A stretch of DNA of 64,000 nt from an uncultured Gemmatimonadales bacterium (GCA_947259315.1 CAMYLR010000021.1:1-64000); one strand, 5' to 3'. Shown: positions 7,279-16,988, counted from the stretch's first letter. The notes: a model not told the origin generated them from the sequence alone. A program made the numbers and translations.

Positions 7279-7803
7279 CTACATCCCGTCGTCGTCGTCA
7301 TCCTCGCCAGTACCGACGGTGCCCATGATGCGCCCCTCGACCTTGCCCTCTTCCATCATCGAGACATAGATCTCATCTGAATGGTGGGCGTAGTACTTGT
7401 TGAACAGCGCCTGCGCCTTGTCGTACTCTTCGCGCTCCGGGGTCCCTTCGTCGGGCACCGGATTCGCCTCCTGCCAATCGTCGCACGGTTGGCCACAATC
7501 GGCCTGGATGTCCTCAAAGTTGGCGTACTCAGCCGCTATTACAACGGCCGATGCATTGGACCCCCAGTTGTGGACCATCCAGCGGTAGTTGATCACGTTT
7601 GGATTGAGCAGCCCGCCGGGGTGGAAGTACTGCTCCATCCACGGGAAAACGGTGCCACGATCCCCAAACGGCACCTTGAACGTTGTAACCGTCATGATCC
7701 GGTTGCTCGGCCCGTCGTCATCCTGAGCGAATGCGGCGGGGGCACCCATCAAACCAAAGACCATTACGAGCGCAAAGACGACCCACGCGGTTTTCCGCGC
7801 CAT
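7279..7803 (-). CDS. Secreted hypothetical protein
   Basis: A 174-residue protein with a clear Sec signal peptide (MARKTAWVVFALVMVFGLMG ending in AFAQ) and a very acidic C-terminus (GEDDDDDGM). The mature part is rich in aromatic residues (NYRWMVHNWGSNASAVVIAAEY) and has one cysteine pair (CGQPC). Start set at the ATG with AAGGAGG upstream, 24 codons inside the ORF-track start. The fold resembles no family I can name with confidence; a dimeric alpha-beta barrel-like periplasmic protein is possible. It is monocistronic, with a terminator-like hairpin downstream. Confidence 0.75.
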   Translation of the reverse strand: MARKTAWVVFALVMVFGLMGAPAAFAQDDDGPSNRIMTVTTFKVPFGDRGTVFPWMEQYFHPGGLLNPNVINYRWMVHNWGSNASAVVIAAEYANFEDIQADCGQPCDDWQEANPVPDEGTPEREEYDKAQALFNKYYAHHSDEIYVSMMEEGKVEGRIMGTVGTGEDDDDDGM

Positions 7804-7893
7804 TGCTAACCTCCTTGATTGTGTAAGAAGAGCGGCCGGCCCCACTCGGAAGCAGCCAGATAGTACTCGCTTCACTGTCGCGGGTCGAGCGAC

Positions 7894-8238
7894 TCAGTCG
7901 TTCAACGTATCGAACAAATCTCGCGGTACCTCGAGCCGCATCCTGAGAAGCGCGGTCGAGTACACCTTCCCCTGGGCGTCGGTCATCAAGCTCACCGTCC
8001 CACCGCCATCGAGTGCGCCGTGCAGTAGAAAATTCAGCGCCTCCAAGTTGTCGAGCTCGAACCGCTCGACCCGACCGTTGATCATGTCTCCAAAATGAGC
8101 CGCCACGCGATCGACCGTCAGGTGCTCTCTGAGAAACGCGTAGCCTTCCGGCGTGTAGGCGATCACGCCGACGTTGGCGGTGTCGCCCTTGTCGCCCGAG
8201 CGGGCGTGAGCCAATTGGCGGAGCTCGACTTCCGGCAT
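7894..8238 (-). CDS. AtuA-like C-terminal (ferredoxin-fold) domain protein
   Basis: A 114-residue stand-alone version of the domain that normally follows DUF1446 in AtuA-type acyclic terpene utilisation proteins. The diagnostic stretches are LAHARSGDKGDTANVGVIAY, the FELDNLEALNFLLHGALDGGG block and the closing DAQGK. The catalytic DUF1446 partner is encoded separately at 16989-18365. Start at ATG 8238; a TTG four codons upstream is possible. Exact chemistry of the family is not established; it is associated with terpenoid or leucine/isovalerate-type acyl-CoA breakdown. Confidence 0.88.
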   Translation of the reverse strand: MPEVELRQLAHARSGDKGDTANVGVIAYTPEGYAFLREHLTVDRVAAHFGDMINGRVERFELDNLEALNFLLHGALDGGGTVSLMTDAQGKVYSTALLRMRLEVPRDLFDTLND

Positions 8239-8312
8239 CGGTAACGCCAAGCTAGTTTGCGATCACTAGAATGCCCGTTTGACATCCATCTTATTTCAGG
8301 AGGACGATCGAT

Positions 8313-9164
8313 ATGACGACCGCTCGGGCGACCTGCATCGCCGTGTTTCTCGGCTTCATGATTCCGGCTACCGCTGCCGCGCAGGACGACGAACCGGAGC
8401 TCGGCTGGCACGACGTCGCCGAGATCACGTTCGTCTTGACCGAGGGGAACGCGAAATCGAACACGCTGGGCGGCAGGAACTTGCTGCAGTATCTGTGGGC
8501 CAACGCTCGTCTCAGCTTTGACGCCGGTGCGATCCGGACCGAGTCGACAACCGTCGAGAAGACCGCCGTCGGCGACTCACAGGATTTCCAGGTCGCCGAG
8601 CAGTCCGATGAAGAGGTCACCGCCGAGAACTACTTCGCACGCTCACGTTACGATCGCGACATCAGCGAAACCTTTTTCTGGTTTGTCGGCGGTGGGTGGG
8701 ACCGGAACACCTTTGCCGGCATCGAGAACCGGTACAACGGCGTCGGCGGCGTGGGAAACGTCTGGTATAAGAGCGACGTCTCGGGTTTTCGCACTGATTA
8801 TGGAGTCACGTACACGTATCAAGACAACGTGGAGGGCGACGACGATGAGTTTGCCGGGCTCCGGATCGGTTGGGACTACTGGCGCCAACTGACCGGCAAC
8901 ACGCGGTTCGTTAGCATCCTGCTGCTAGACGAGAACCTCAGCGAAGGGTCCGACTTCCGGACTGACTTCACCAACTCGCTGGCGGTCTCGATGAGCGACA
9001 ACCTGGCGCTCAAGGCGAGCTATCAGCTGCTGTTCGACAACGAGCCTTCGGGAAGCCTGATCCCGCTGGTCACGTTGGTCGGCGTACCGACCGGTACGCT
9101 CGTATTGGCGCCGCTCGACGAGGTCGACTCGATTTTCACGCTGGCGCTCGTAATCGACATGTAG
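8313..9164 (+). CDS. DUF481 family outer-membrane beta-barrel protein
   Basis: A 283-residue protein with a Sec signal peptide (ending ATAAAQ) and a C-terminus of alternating hydrophobic residues typical of outer-membrane barrels. The opening LGWHDVAEITFVLTEGNAKSNTLGG and the repeated Y/W-rich strands match DUF481 (YdiY-like) proteins, which are salt-induced porin-like barrels of unknown substrate. CAGGAGG precedes the ATG with good spacing. It is divergent from the AtuA C-domain gene. Confidence 0.85.
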   Translation: MTTARATCIAVFLGFMIPATAAAQDDEPELGWHDVAEITFVLTEGNAKSNTLGGRNLLQYLWANARLSFDAGAIRTESTTVEKTAVGDSQDFQVAEQSDEEVTAENYFARSRYDRDISETFFWFVGGGWDRNTFAGIENRYNGVGGVGNVWYKSDVSGFRTDYGVTYTYQDNVEGDDDEFAGLRIGWDYWRQLTGNTRFVSILLLDENLSEGSDFRTDFTNSLAVSMSDNLALKASYQLLFDNEPSGSLIPLVTLVGVPTGTLVLAPLDEVDSIFTLALVIDM

Positions 9165-9180
9165 CCGGTGGCGGGCTCCT

Positions 9181-9222
9181 AAAAACCCGAAGGGGCCGGC
9201 AGAGAACCACTCCGCCGACCCC
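9181..9222 (-). terminator. Rho-independent terminator after 9257-9817 gene
   Basis: On the minus strand a GC-rich stem (GGGGTCGGC pairing with GCCGGCCCC across 9192-9222, with one mismatch) is followed by TTCGGG and T5 at 9181-9185. It lies between the convergent DUF481 and secreted-protein genes and is oriented for the latter. Confidence 0.6.
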
Positions 9223-9256
9223 AACGAGCCTCTGACCGCTTCGCTGGCAGCGCGTC

Positions 9257-9817
9257 TTACTCCACGTCTCCCAGCGGGACCATGATGTGAGCGTACGGTG
9301 TTCCTGCCCACATGACCCACGGTCCACCCGTCGTGTAGTCTGTCGACAGAGCGTCATACGCGGTGGCATCGGGCACGATGATCATCAGGTGCGGACCGGT
9401 CTCGACCCAGTCCTCGGTCGGCCCTTCGGCATAGGGGTCGGTGTTGCTGGCCCCATCGTCGCCCTTCAGCATGTAGCCGATTCCGACCTTGTCGATCACG
9501 ACATCGGTCTTGGCTCCATACGCCTGGGCCCAGGCCATCCACGGTTCATCGAGGCACATCGGGCCAGACTCGATCCCTGGCGGCGGCGGCATGCAGGTCC
9601 ACCCGTTGGTGCCCTCCTTGAGCGTGTTGCCTTCCCAATCCATCACCGCCGCATCGGCCGTGATCGACTCCGGGCCCGCTCCGAGCGCCTCTTCGATGAC
9701 CGAGTAGGTCTCGGGCTCCTCGGCGTAGGCGGCCTGCTCTTCTTGCGCGATCGCCGGGCTGACGGCAAAGGCCACGAGCACCAAGCCGACGACCCCGATC
9801 CTAGTCCAGCGATCCAT
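9257..9817 (-). CDS. Secreted hypothetical protein
   Basis: A 186-residue protein with a Sec signal peptide (IGVVGLVLVAFAVSPAIAQEEQ). The mature part has one potential disulphide pair (WTCMPPPPGIESGPMC) and several W/P/G-rich turns. I recognise no family. The ATG at 9817 has GAGGAG at a suitable distance, whereas the ATG at 9826 sits directly on that motif, so 9817 is preferred. It lies just downstream of the TonB receptor gene on the same strand and is followed by a terminator. Confidence 0.7.
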   Translation of the reverse strand: MDRWTRIGVVGLVLVAFAVSPAIAQEEQAAYAEEPETYSVIEEALGAGPESITADAAVMDWEGNTLKEGTNGWTCMPPPPGIESGPMCLDEPWMAWAQAYGAKTDVVIDKVGIGYMLKGDDGASNTDPYAEGPTEDWVETGPHLMIIVPDATAYDALSTDYTTGGPWVMWAGTPYAHIMVPLGDVE

Positions 9818-9851
9818 CAACACCATCTCCTCTCCTCCATTAGCCTGACAG

Positions 9852-12593
9852 TTACAGCGTTAGCCGGATCCGACCATAGTAGAAACCACCGTTGCTGCCG
9901 AACTGGGTGACCCGGCGGCTGTACACAAACCGCCCGTTCGACAGGTTGGCGTCCTTCTGATGCTCGTCCGGGAACGTGTTGAACAGGTTGTTGGCACCAA
10001 ACGCAACGCGGACACCCCTGGCGATCTCGTACGAGATATCCATGTCAAAGATCGTTTTGGCACCAAACGTCTCGTCGTTATCCGGGTTCGTCGGCCGATA
10101 CTCGATTTCGCCGAAGAACGCCGCCGCTCCGTACAAGCTGAGCGGCCCCTGCGTGTAACGCGCTGACAGGTTGAACTTCTCCGACGGCAACGCGCTCTCG
10201 AGCCGGTTACGCTCCTCGCGATTGAACAACGTCGACCGCACCGCGTCGAGGTCGCCACCGGCAAAGATCCGAGCCGTCTCGGCCGGCACGTTGGTCGACT
10301 GGACCTCGGTGTCGGTGAAGTTCAGTGAACCCGTCAGGTCCAGTGTCCCGAGTCCCACCTGGGTCGCGTAGGAGACCACGATGTCAACGCCCTGCGTCTC
10401 GGTGTCGACCGCGTTGGCGAAGAACTGCGCCGCGCCTACCCCATCACGCTCGAAGGGCTGCAGGATCTGAGCGACGATCGGGTCGCTGCTGTCGAACCGG
10501 CTGGTCAGCACGATCCGATCATCGATGTCGATGCGGTAAAAGTCAGCCGTGATCGACAGGTTCGGTTGCGGCCTGACAGTGACACCGGCGCTGATGTTGA
10601 CCGACGTCTCCTCCGCGAGGTCGGGAATGCCGAACGCCTTTGTCACCGGGCTCGCGTTGTTGCTCGTCAACACGCGTGTCGGCTCCAGTCCGTCAGGAGT
10701 CGTCAGGAACTGAATGCTGACGTTGTTGAACCAGAACTGCTGCAACGACGGAGCCCGGAAACCGTTGCTCACCGCACCGCGGATCCCTACCTCGGGGCTG
10801 AACTGATACCGGGCCGCGATCTTCCCGTTCACCGTGCTGCCGAAATCGCTGTAGTTCTCGAACCGGCCGCCGACATCGACAAGGAACTGTTCGCTGAGCT
10901 CTGTCTCCAGACCGATGTAACCGCCGATGCTGGTCCGGAACCGATCGACCTCGTTGCTTGGCTGGAAGCCGGGGAACACCTGAGAACCCGGGTCCTTCGG
11001 CTGTCCGTTGGGCAGCGTGACGAAATCGACGCCGGGCTCGTCTCCGCCGTTACCCAGCAGATACGACTCCGGTTGGCCGGCCTCGAGCTCGTAGTTCTCG
11101 AGACGGTACTCGCCGCCGACGACGAGCGCAGCCGACTTGACCGCACCACCGGTGTCGATCAACCGTACGATGTCGAGGTTCCCGACCGTCTGCTCGAACT
11201 TGAGCTCGCCGGCGTCAAAAGTCGTCGGGCTCGAAGGCCCGATCGAAGCGTTGTTCGAGTTCTCGACGTTGAACAGGAAGCTGTTCCGGCCATGGGTCAC
11301 GCTGAAGTCCATGTCCCATCCGTTCCTGGACCCACGCACGCCACCGCTGAGGTGGGCGTCGTTGATCTTGGGGTTGATCTGGGGCAAGAACCCGTTGGGG
11401 TAGATCTCCGGCACGACGCGCGCTTCCGAGTTGGGAAGTCGGTAGAAGCCGGTCGCAAACCCCTCGCGGTGCGACAAGCCGCCAAAGGCATAGACCTCGG
11501 CGTTGTCCGAGATCGGATAGACCGAGTTCCAGAACCCCATTCCGACCAGCGCCTCGCTCTGACCGGTCTTCATCGTGAAGTCGCGACGGGTGAGCCCACG
11601 CCGAGCGAGCTCGGCGTCGGTCGCCGCGGTGCCCTCGATGCCGGGGAAGATGTCGCCAGCCCACGGATCGGAACGATCGGTGCGGTTACGATCGAGGTAC
11701 ATCCCAGCGACGTTGAAATAGCCGTTGTCGCCGATCGAGAAGCCGTAGTTGGCGTCGACCTTTAGCTGCTCGCCGTCGCCCTCTCCGGTCCCACCACCCT
11801 GCACGTCGATCAACAGCGCATCGGTTTGATCCTCGAGCACGATATTGATGACACCCGAGATCGCATCCGATCCGTACTGGGCCGAGGCGCCGTCACGCAA
11901 CACCTCGATACGCTTGATCGCCGCTGTCGGAATACCGTTCAGATCGACGCCCACCGTGCCGCGGCCGAAGGTGCCGTTGACGTGCACCAGCGCACTCGGG
12001 TGACGCCGCTTTCCGTTGACCAGCACCAACACCTGATCCGGCCCCAGACCGCGCAGGCTGGCCGGGTTGATGTGATCGGTTCCGTCGGAAATCGTCTGAT
12101 GCGACGCGTTAAAGCTCGGTATCGCGACCGCTAGCAGCTGATTGACCTCGGTCTGACCGGAGATCTTGATCTCCTCCGATGACAGCACATCGACCGGTAC
12201 CGGCGTATCGACCTCGCTGCGCGTCGTGCGTGAGCCGATCGCCACGATCTGTTCAGCCAGCAGTGGCGCCGGGGCCAACGTGAAATCGACCGAGATCGTC
12301 TGGTCGGGTTCGACGATGACCTGTTGCTCGGCGGATTGGTGAGCGAACGAGCGCGCCCGGAGCGTGTAGACCCCCGACGGCGCCGAGAGCCGATACTCAC
12401 CGAGGTTGTTCGTCACCGCACCCCGAGCGGTACCGACGATCGATACGTCGGCGCCCGGAATCACTTCACCTTCTTCGGTACTGATTGTCCCTACGATGAC
12501 GCCTTGCTGGGCAAGCGCTTGGGTGGGTGCGAGTACTAAAAGGCTGGCGAAAACGACGTTCCAAAAGAGCGTCCCGAACGTTCGTCGTGTCAT
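9852..12593 (-). CDS. TonB-dependent outer-membrane receptor
   Basis: A 913-residue receptor. In order: Sec signal peptide (to ALAQQ), a carboxypeptidase-regulatory-like beta-sandwich (~30-110; EGEVIPGADVSIVGTARG), a plug domain (~125-255; NPASLRGLGPDQVLVLVNGKRR and RDGASAQYGSDAISGVINI) and a C-terminal 22-stranded barrel ending in an aromatic strand (FYYGRIRLTL). It imports a large or scarce substrate, such as a siderophore or oligomer, using TonB energy; the substrate is not evident. No tonB/exbBD or periplasmic binding protein is adjacent. Annotators often call close relatives iron-complex receptors. Confidence 0.95.
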   Translation of the reverse strand: MTRRTFGTLFWNVVFASLLVLAPTQALAQQGVIVGTISTEEGEVIPGADVSIVGTARGAVTNNLGEYRLSAPSGVYTLRARSFAHQSAEQQVIVEPDQTISVDFTLAPAPLLAEQIVAIGSRTTRSEVDTPVPVDVLSSEEIKISGQTEVNQLLAVAIPSFNASHQTISDGTDHINPASLRGLGPDQVLVLVNGKRRHPSALVHVNGTFGRGTVGVDLNGIPTAAIKRIEVLRDGASAQYGSDAISGVINIVLEDQTDALLIDVQGGGTGEGDGEQLKVDANYGFSIGDNGYFNVAGMYLDRNRTDRSDPWAGDIFPGIEGTAATDAELARRGLTRRDFTMKTGQSEALVGMGFWNSVYPISDNAEVYAFGGLSHREGFATGFYRLPNSEARVVPEIYPNGFLPQINPKINDAHLSGGVRGSRNGWDMDFSVTHGRNSFLFNVENSNNASIGPSSPTTFDAGELKFEQTVGNLDIVRLIDTGGAVKSAALVVGGEYRLENYELEAGQPESYLLGNGGDEPGVDFVTLPNGQPKDPGSQVFPGFQPSNEVDRFRTSIGGYIGLETELSEQFLVDVGGRFENYSDFGSTVNGKIAARYQFSPEVGIRGAVSNGFRAPSLQQFWFNNVSIQFLTTPDGLEPTRVLTSNNASPVTKAFGIPDLAEETSVNISAGVTVRPQPNLSITADFYRIDIDDRIVLTSRFDSSDPIVAQILQPFERDGVGAAQFFANAVDTETQGVDIVVSYATQVGLGTLDLTGSLNFTDTEVQSTNVPAETARIFAGGDLDAVRSTLFNREERNRLESALPSEKFNLSARYTQGPLSLYGAAAFFGEIEYRPTNPDNDETFGAKTIFDMDISYEIARGVRVAFGANNLFNTFPDEHQKDANLSNGRFVYSRRVTQFGSNGGFYYGRIRLTL

Positions 12594-12638
12594 GAAAGCA
12601 CCTCCCGAGTGTACGACCCTTCTGTCAGATTGGCCTGA

Positions 12639-14819
12639 TTATGAACAGAAAGGCGTACTTGCGTCAAGAAACGCCCTAATGTCCACCGCAACAGCGCGAT
12701 CGGAGTAGGCAAAGACGGGGTTGACCTCGATCTCCGAGATTTCTGGGTGGGATTCGAAGCACGCCGCAAGGCTCAGGGCGAGATCGACGAGCGTCGCGTG
12801 GTGGGCTGGGGGGCGACCGCGGTAACCGCCGAGGATGGGCCCGACCGATGGGTCGCTGAACATCGTCGCGACCTCGCTGGCGGTCACTGGAAGGACCCGG
12901 ATCGCTGGATCACCGTACAACTCGACGGCCACGCCACCAGGGCCAACGACGACGACCGGACCGAACTCCGGATCGCGACGGACCCCGATTAGAAGCTCGG
13001 CGACCGGGGGCTCGAGCATCGCCGATACCAATGCGCCGCGAACGTCGGGCTCGAGGCCCCGCGAAGCGGCATACGCTCGCACCGCCGCGACGATTCGCGT
13101 GTACGCCTCGCTCGCCGCTTGGCCCCCGATCACGTCGAGCGCCACGCCACCAGCCTCGGTCTTGTGCGAGACGGTCGCCGAGACCACCCTGACCGCTACC
13201 GGGCCGTCGATATCGTCGGCCGCCCGGGCGGCTTCTTCCGGGGTTCGGCACCACGTCGCTGCGACAACCGGAACACCCGTCGCCGCGGCGAGCTCCCGCG
13301 CCTCGGGCTCGGTCAAAACGGTGCGCCCCTCGGTTCGCGCGGCGGCGATGACCGGTGATTCGGGCGCACTCGAATCTCGACCCCGCGGGGTCCAGCTCGC
13401 GATCAGGTCCGCGGACGATCCGTCGCCCAGGACCTGTCCGCAAAGCGAGGCCGAAGCGATCGCGCACACCGCGACCTCGAGCGAGTCGACGACCATGATG
13501 CCGGCGGCCAGCAACCGTTCGAGAGCCTCCGTTCGATGGGTAGCGAATAGAGTGTGAACGACGAGTGGCCGGCGAGCTTCGCGGACGATCTCGATCATCG
13601 CGCTGGCGGCGTCGGACTCCGGCTCGGCCAGCTCTTCGGCGAATCGAATCGCATAGCCGCCGAACAGTCCAGCGGTTAGAACACCGCCCACCGCGGGATC
13701 GTCATAGATCATCTTCAGGGTAGCAGTGAAGACCTCCGGCGATGTGTCTGCCGCGCCAGCCAAGTCGACCGGGTTGCGGACACTCGCCGCCGGGCCCAGC
13801 AGCGACCGCAGCCGGTCACGCGTTTTCTGCGACAGCTCGGCTCGCGGCACGTCGAGCGCGGACAACGCATCCGCCGCCAACGTCGCATGCCCGCCGCCAT
13901 CAGCCAGCACCGCAACGCCCGCACCCGAGGGGATCGGCGGTTGCTCGGCCAGCGTCATCCCTACCGGTAGCAGCTCATCGGTGCGCTCGACCTCGATCAC
14001 TCCCGCCTGCCGCATCGCCGCTCGAAATACCGGGTACGCGCCGGCAACTGCGCCAGTGTGCGATCGCGCCGCTTCGCGACCGGACTCGCGCCGGCCCCCT
14101 CGCAGCACCACGATCGGCTTTTTCCGGCTCACACGGGACGCCGTCTCGATGAACCGGCGCCCGTCTCGGAACCCTTCGACGTACATGAGGATCGCCTGAG
14201 TATGTGACTCGTCAGCCAGGTACTCGAGACACTCGTGAAAAGCGACATCACACTCGTTTCCTATCCCGACGTACACCGACACACCGCGCCCGAACGACGC
14301 CGCTTCGGTCATGAGCGCCAACCCGATGTTCCCGGATTGCGCGATGATCGCCAACCCACCGGCCGGTATCCCATCGGCGCCAACCAGGTTTAGTCCGATC
14401 GCTGTATTGAGGACTCCGGAAGTGTTAGGGCCAACGACACGAATCCCGTTGCCCTTCGCCACGGCAGCGATTTTCCGCTCGAGCGCCTCACCCTCTGGAC
14501 CCGATTCGCGGAATCCGACCGCCGGTACGACCGCGCCGCGAATCCCTGCTTCGCCGCATTGTTCGAGAATCCCCGGCACGGTTTCCGCACGGGTCGCGAT
14601 AAAGGCCAGGTCGGGCGAGTCATCAAGTCGATCGATCGAGGTCGCGACCGGAAAGCCCAAGATTTCGCCGCCCTCCGGGTGTACGGGGTAGACCCCGCCC
14701 CCAAAGCCCGCTCGCTGAAGCGCGCGGACGACCTGGAAGCCACGCTTTTTGGCGCTCCGAGATGCGCCGATCACCGCCACCGAGCGCGGCTCGAAAATCG
14801 CTTGGAGTGAGTTTGTCAC
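12639..14819 (-). CDS. ADP-forming acyl-CoA synthetase (acetate-CoA ligase family)
   Basis: A 726-residue fused alpha-beta enzyme. The N-terminal CoA-binding Rossmann domain (FEPRSVAVIGAS) is followed by the succinyl-CoA-synthetase-like domains with the phosphohistidine site AARSHTGAVAGA, and a C-terminal ATP-grasp part (VSHKTEAGGVALDV, EISEIEVNPVFAY). Family members interconvert acyl-CoA plus ADP and phosphate with the free acid plus ATP. The neighbouring enoyl-CoA hydratase, AtuA-like and carboxylase genes suggest it acts at the end of an acyl-CoA degradation route. Bacterial relatives also include protein-lysine acetyltransferases with this architecture, but no GNAT domain is present here. 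Confidence 0.92.
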   Translation of the reverse strand: MTNSLQAIFEPRSVAVIGASRSAKKRGFQVVRALQRAGFGGGVYPVHPEGGEILGFPVATSIDRLDDSPDLAFIATRAETVPGILEQCGEAGIRGAVVPAVGFRESGPEGEALERKIAAVAKGNGIRVVGPNTSGVLNTAIGLNLVGADGIPAGGLAIIAQSGNIGLALMTEAASFGRGVSVYVGIGNECDVAFHECLEYLADESHTQAILMYVEGFRDGRRFIETASRVSRKKPIVVLRGGRRESGREAARSHTGAVAGAYPVFRAAMRQAGVIEVERTDELLPVGMTLAEQPPIPSGAGVAVLADGGGHATLAADALSALDVPRAELSQKTRDRLRSLLGPAASVRNPVDLAGAADTSPEVFTATLKMIYDDPAVGGVLTAGLFGGYAIRFAEELAEPESDAASAMIEIVREARRPLVVHTLFATHRTEALERLLAAGIMVVDSLEVAVCAIASASLCGQVLGDGSSADLIASWTPRGRDSSAPESPVIAAARTEGRTVLTEPEARELAAATGVPVVAATWCRTPEEAARAADDIDGPVAVRVVSATVSHKTEAGGVALDVIGGQAASEAYTRIVAAVRAYAASRGLEPDVRGALVSAMLEPPVAELLIGVRRDPEFGPVVVVGPGGVAVELYGDPAIRVLPVTASEVATMFSDPSVGPILGGYRGRPPAHHATLVDLALSLAACFESHPEISEIEVNPVFAYSDRAVAVDIRAFLDASTPFCS

Positions 14820-14848
14820 ATCGTCCCGATCGGGCGGCTCGTGTCGAG

Positions 14849-15343
14849 CTACTCGACGCGCTCCCAGTGGTCGACGAACTCGCCTTCCACGGTGGCGGTG
14901 AGTCTGTCGCCTTCGAACACGGCGTGCGGTTCGTCGAACAACGGCAGGTCGAACTCGATCCTGCCGTCCTCGATGTTGACCGAGCTGCCTCCGCTAACCT
15001 GAGAGAAATCGTAGGTCAAGCCTGCGCCGCCGATCTCATCGTTCGCCATATGGAAGACGTTCGTCTCGGAGTACCCGTCTTCGGTCAGCGTGTACTTCCG
15101 AACCGTGGAAATGGAAGTGGTTTTCCCCTCCGCATCCTTCCAATAGATATTGAAGTTCCGAAAGGTCTTTGTGTATGTGATCAGACCGTCGAGAGCCGGT
15201 GGTTCGATCCGGGTCCCGTCCGGAAGATCACGCGCGACCAGCCGGTACGTCCCCTCGATGCTCGGAGCCTGGGCCGCTACCGGGGCTTCCGAGATCACGA
15301 GAAACACCAGAGACAGAGCGACAACCCCCAAGAGCTGCTTCAT
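14849..15343 (-). CDS. Secreted lipocalin-like protein
   Basis: A 164-residue protein with a Sec signal peptide (MKQLLGVVALSLVFLVISEA). The mature part starts SIEGTYRLVARDLPDGTRI, the usual opening of lipocalin-like domain proteins, and continues as alternating beta strands closing with LTATVEGEFVDHWERV. It probably binds a small hydrophobic ligand or acts as a periplasmic stress protein; nothing more specific can be said. The ATG at 15343 has GGAGG upstream; the 41 extra codons in the ORF track overlap the previous gene and are rejected. Confidence 0.75.
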   Translation of the reverse strand: MKQLLGVVALSLVFLVISEAPVAAQAPSIEGTYRLVARDLPDGTRIEPPALDGLITYTKTFRNFNIYWKDAEGKTTSISTVRKYTLTEDGYSETNVFHMANDEIGGAGLTYDFSQVSGGSSVNIEDGRIEFDLPLFDEPHAVFEGDRLTATVEGEFVDHWERVE

Positions 15344-15387
15344 GTCCAACCTCCAAGTTGACCCCCCAAAAAAAACAACTGAAGAAA

Positions 15388-16176
15388 CTAATCCCCGGTG
15401 AACCGCGGCGGCCGCTTCTCGCTGAAGGCACGTTGACCCTCCTCCCAATCGGCTGACGCCAGACAATCGAGCAGCGCCTCGGCTTCGAGCGACAACGCGG
15501 TTTCCGCATCGACGTGACGCGCTTTGTCCAGCAGACGCTTGACCAACGTCAGCGACAACGGCGCCCGGGTCGCCAGCTCCGTGGCCAGCGAATGGGCCAC
15601 CCCAAGCACCCGATCGGCGGGTACGGCCCGGTTAGCGAGCCCCATCTCGGCGGCGTCCCGACCGGAGAAGAAATCGGCCAACATCAGCAGCTCCTTAGCC
15701 CGTGTCAGCCCGATCCGCTGGACCAGCGTGTAGGTCGTCCCGCCGCCCACAAACGTCCCAAAAGCCAGCTCGGGGAACCGCAGCTTGGCATCTTCGGCGA
15801 CGATCACGAGATCGCAAGCCAGCGCCAGCTCCAGGCCGGCACCCACCGCCGCGCCGTTGACGGCCGCCACGATCGGCTTCGACAGAAGCTGCAATCGCCG
15901 GTGCACACGTTGGCCGACTTCGACGTACGCTCCGCGCGAGCCGGCGGTGTCTCCCGCACCATGTTCCTTCAAATCCGCCCCGGCGCAGAACGCCCGCCCG
16001 GCACCGGTCAGAATTACCGCGCGCACGGTGGCGTCGGTCTCGATCGCGTCAAGCGCGTCCGTCAGCTCGTCGTACAGCGGCAAGCTGACCGCATTCAGGC
16101 GATCGGGGCGGTTGAGCGTGATCGTCGCGACCGCACCCGTCGTTTCGACGACTACTGGGCTGGACGCCGAAGTCAC
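15388..16176 (-). CDS. Enoyl-CoA hydratase/isomerase family protein
   Basis: A 262-residue crotonase-fold enzyme. Visible motifs are ITLNRPDRLNAVS, the oxyanion-hole segment GAGRAFCAGADLKEHG, and KPIVAAVNGAAVGAGLELALACDLVI. The second catalytic glutamate position is FPELAFG. It likely hydrates an enoyl-CoA in fatty-acid, branched-chain or terpenoid acyl-CoA breakdown (LiuC/AtuE-type roles are possible). The GTG at 16176 gives the normal family length; the ORF-track start lies inside the methyltransferase gene. Gap to the upstream gene is about 10 bp, indicating an operon. Confidence 0.92.
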   Translation of the reverse strand: MTSASSPVVVETTGAVATITLNRPDRLNAVSLPLYDELTDALDAIETDATVRAVILTGAGRAFCAGADLKEHGAGDTAGSRGAYVEVGQRVHRRLQLLSKPIVAAVNGAAVGAGLELALACDLVIVAEDAKLRFPELAFGTFVGGGTTYTLVQRIGLTRAKELLMLADFFSGRDAAEMGLANRAVPADRVLGVAHSLATELATRAPLSLTLVKRLLDKARHVDAETALSLEAEALLDCLASADWEEGQRAFSEKRPPRFTGD

Positions 16177-16186
16177 GGCAGCGCGA

Positions 16187-16960
16187 CTACGACTCCGCCG
16201 GCACCGGCTTACGGAACTTGAGCAGGTACCGATCCATCTTGTAGCGCCCTTCCTGGAAGCCTGACACGCTGTGGTCATCGTCCGGGTTGGCCAGCATGTC
16301 CGACGTCTCGGCGAGCTCGAAGCCACCGTTTTGGAAGTCCTCGATCACTTGAGCGGCGTTGAGACGGTGCGTCTCTTCATCCCATCCCGGCCGGTCCGTA
16401 GCGACATCGACGAGCCCCACGACCCCACCCGGTTTCAAGCACCGAAGCAGGTGGGCCACGGTTTCCTCGCGCGAGTACTCTTCGAACACCCACTCGACGT
16501 CGTGGTAGTTGCGGACAACGACCACCGCGTCCAGGCTGGCGTCCGGAACGCCCGCGAACCGAGATACGATCTCGACGTTGTCGAGACCACGCTCCTCGAC
16601 GCGCTTGCGAAGGGTGACATCGATCGCTTCTGGAACTCCCTGAAACGTCAGCCCCTCGATGAACTCGAGAATGCTCACCACGCGCCCTTCCTCACCGACG
16701 AGCCTGGACAACAGGTGGGTGTTGTAACCCGTCCCAGGGTAGGCATCTCCAACGGTCATCCCGGGCTGGATCCCGACCCAACTGTAAACGTCGATCGGCT
16801 TGCGGTACTCGTCTTGGTTCCGCTCGGCCTCGGTTCGGAGCTCGTCGTCGAGGACCGAAGCGTCCAGCGACACCATCTCCTCTTGACCCGACGCGACACC
16901 ACCGGCGACAAACAACACCAGCAGCGCCAGCGGGAGTGATCTGCGGTACAGAACCTTCAT
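16187..16960 (-). CDS. Exported class I SAM-dependent methyltransferase-like protein (COG4798 type)
   Basis: A 257-residue protein that combines a Sec signal peptide (LPLALLVLFVAGGVASGQ) with a methyltransferase fold: GIQPGMTVGDAYPGTGYNTHLLSRLVG is motif I and LKPGGVVGLVDV a later motif. The region between them resembles the predicted-methyltransferase family COG4798, whose members are often exported. SAM is cytosolic, so a periplasmic methyltransferase is puzzling; such proteins may have lost catalysis. CAAGGAGG precedes the ATG. Confidence 0.82.
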   Translation of the reverse strand: MKVLYRRSLPLALLVLFVAGGVASGQEEMVSLDASVLDDELRTEAERNQDEYRKPIDVYSWVGIQPGMTVGDAYPGTGYNTHLLSRLVGEEGRVVSILEFIEGLTFQGVPEAIDVTLRKRVEERGLDNVEIVSRFAGVPDASLDAVVVVRNYHDVEWVFEEYSREETVAHLLRCLKPGGVVGLVDVATDRPGWDEETHRLNAAQVIEDFQNGGFELAETSDMLANPDDDHSVSGFQEGRYKMDRYLLKFRKPVPAES

Positions 16961-16988
16961 GCTGTTGCCTCCTTGTATTGAACCAGCT

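Noticed and set aside
10566-11765. 399-aa plus-strand ORF
   Set aside because: Antisense shadow of the TonB receptor gene at 9852-12593; composition is that of a frame opposite a high-GC gene and there is no ribosome site.
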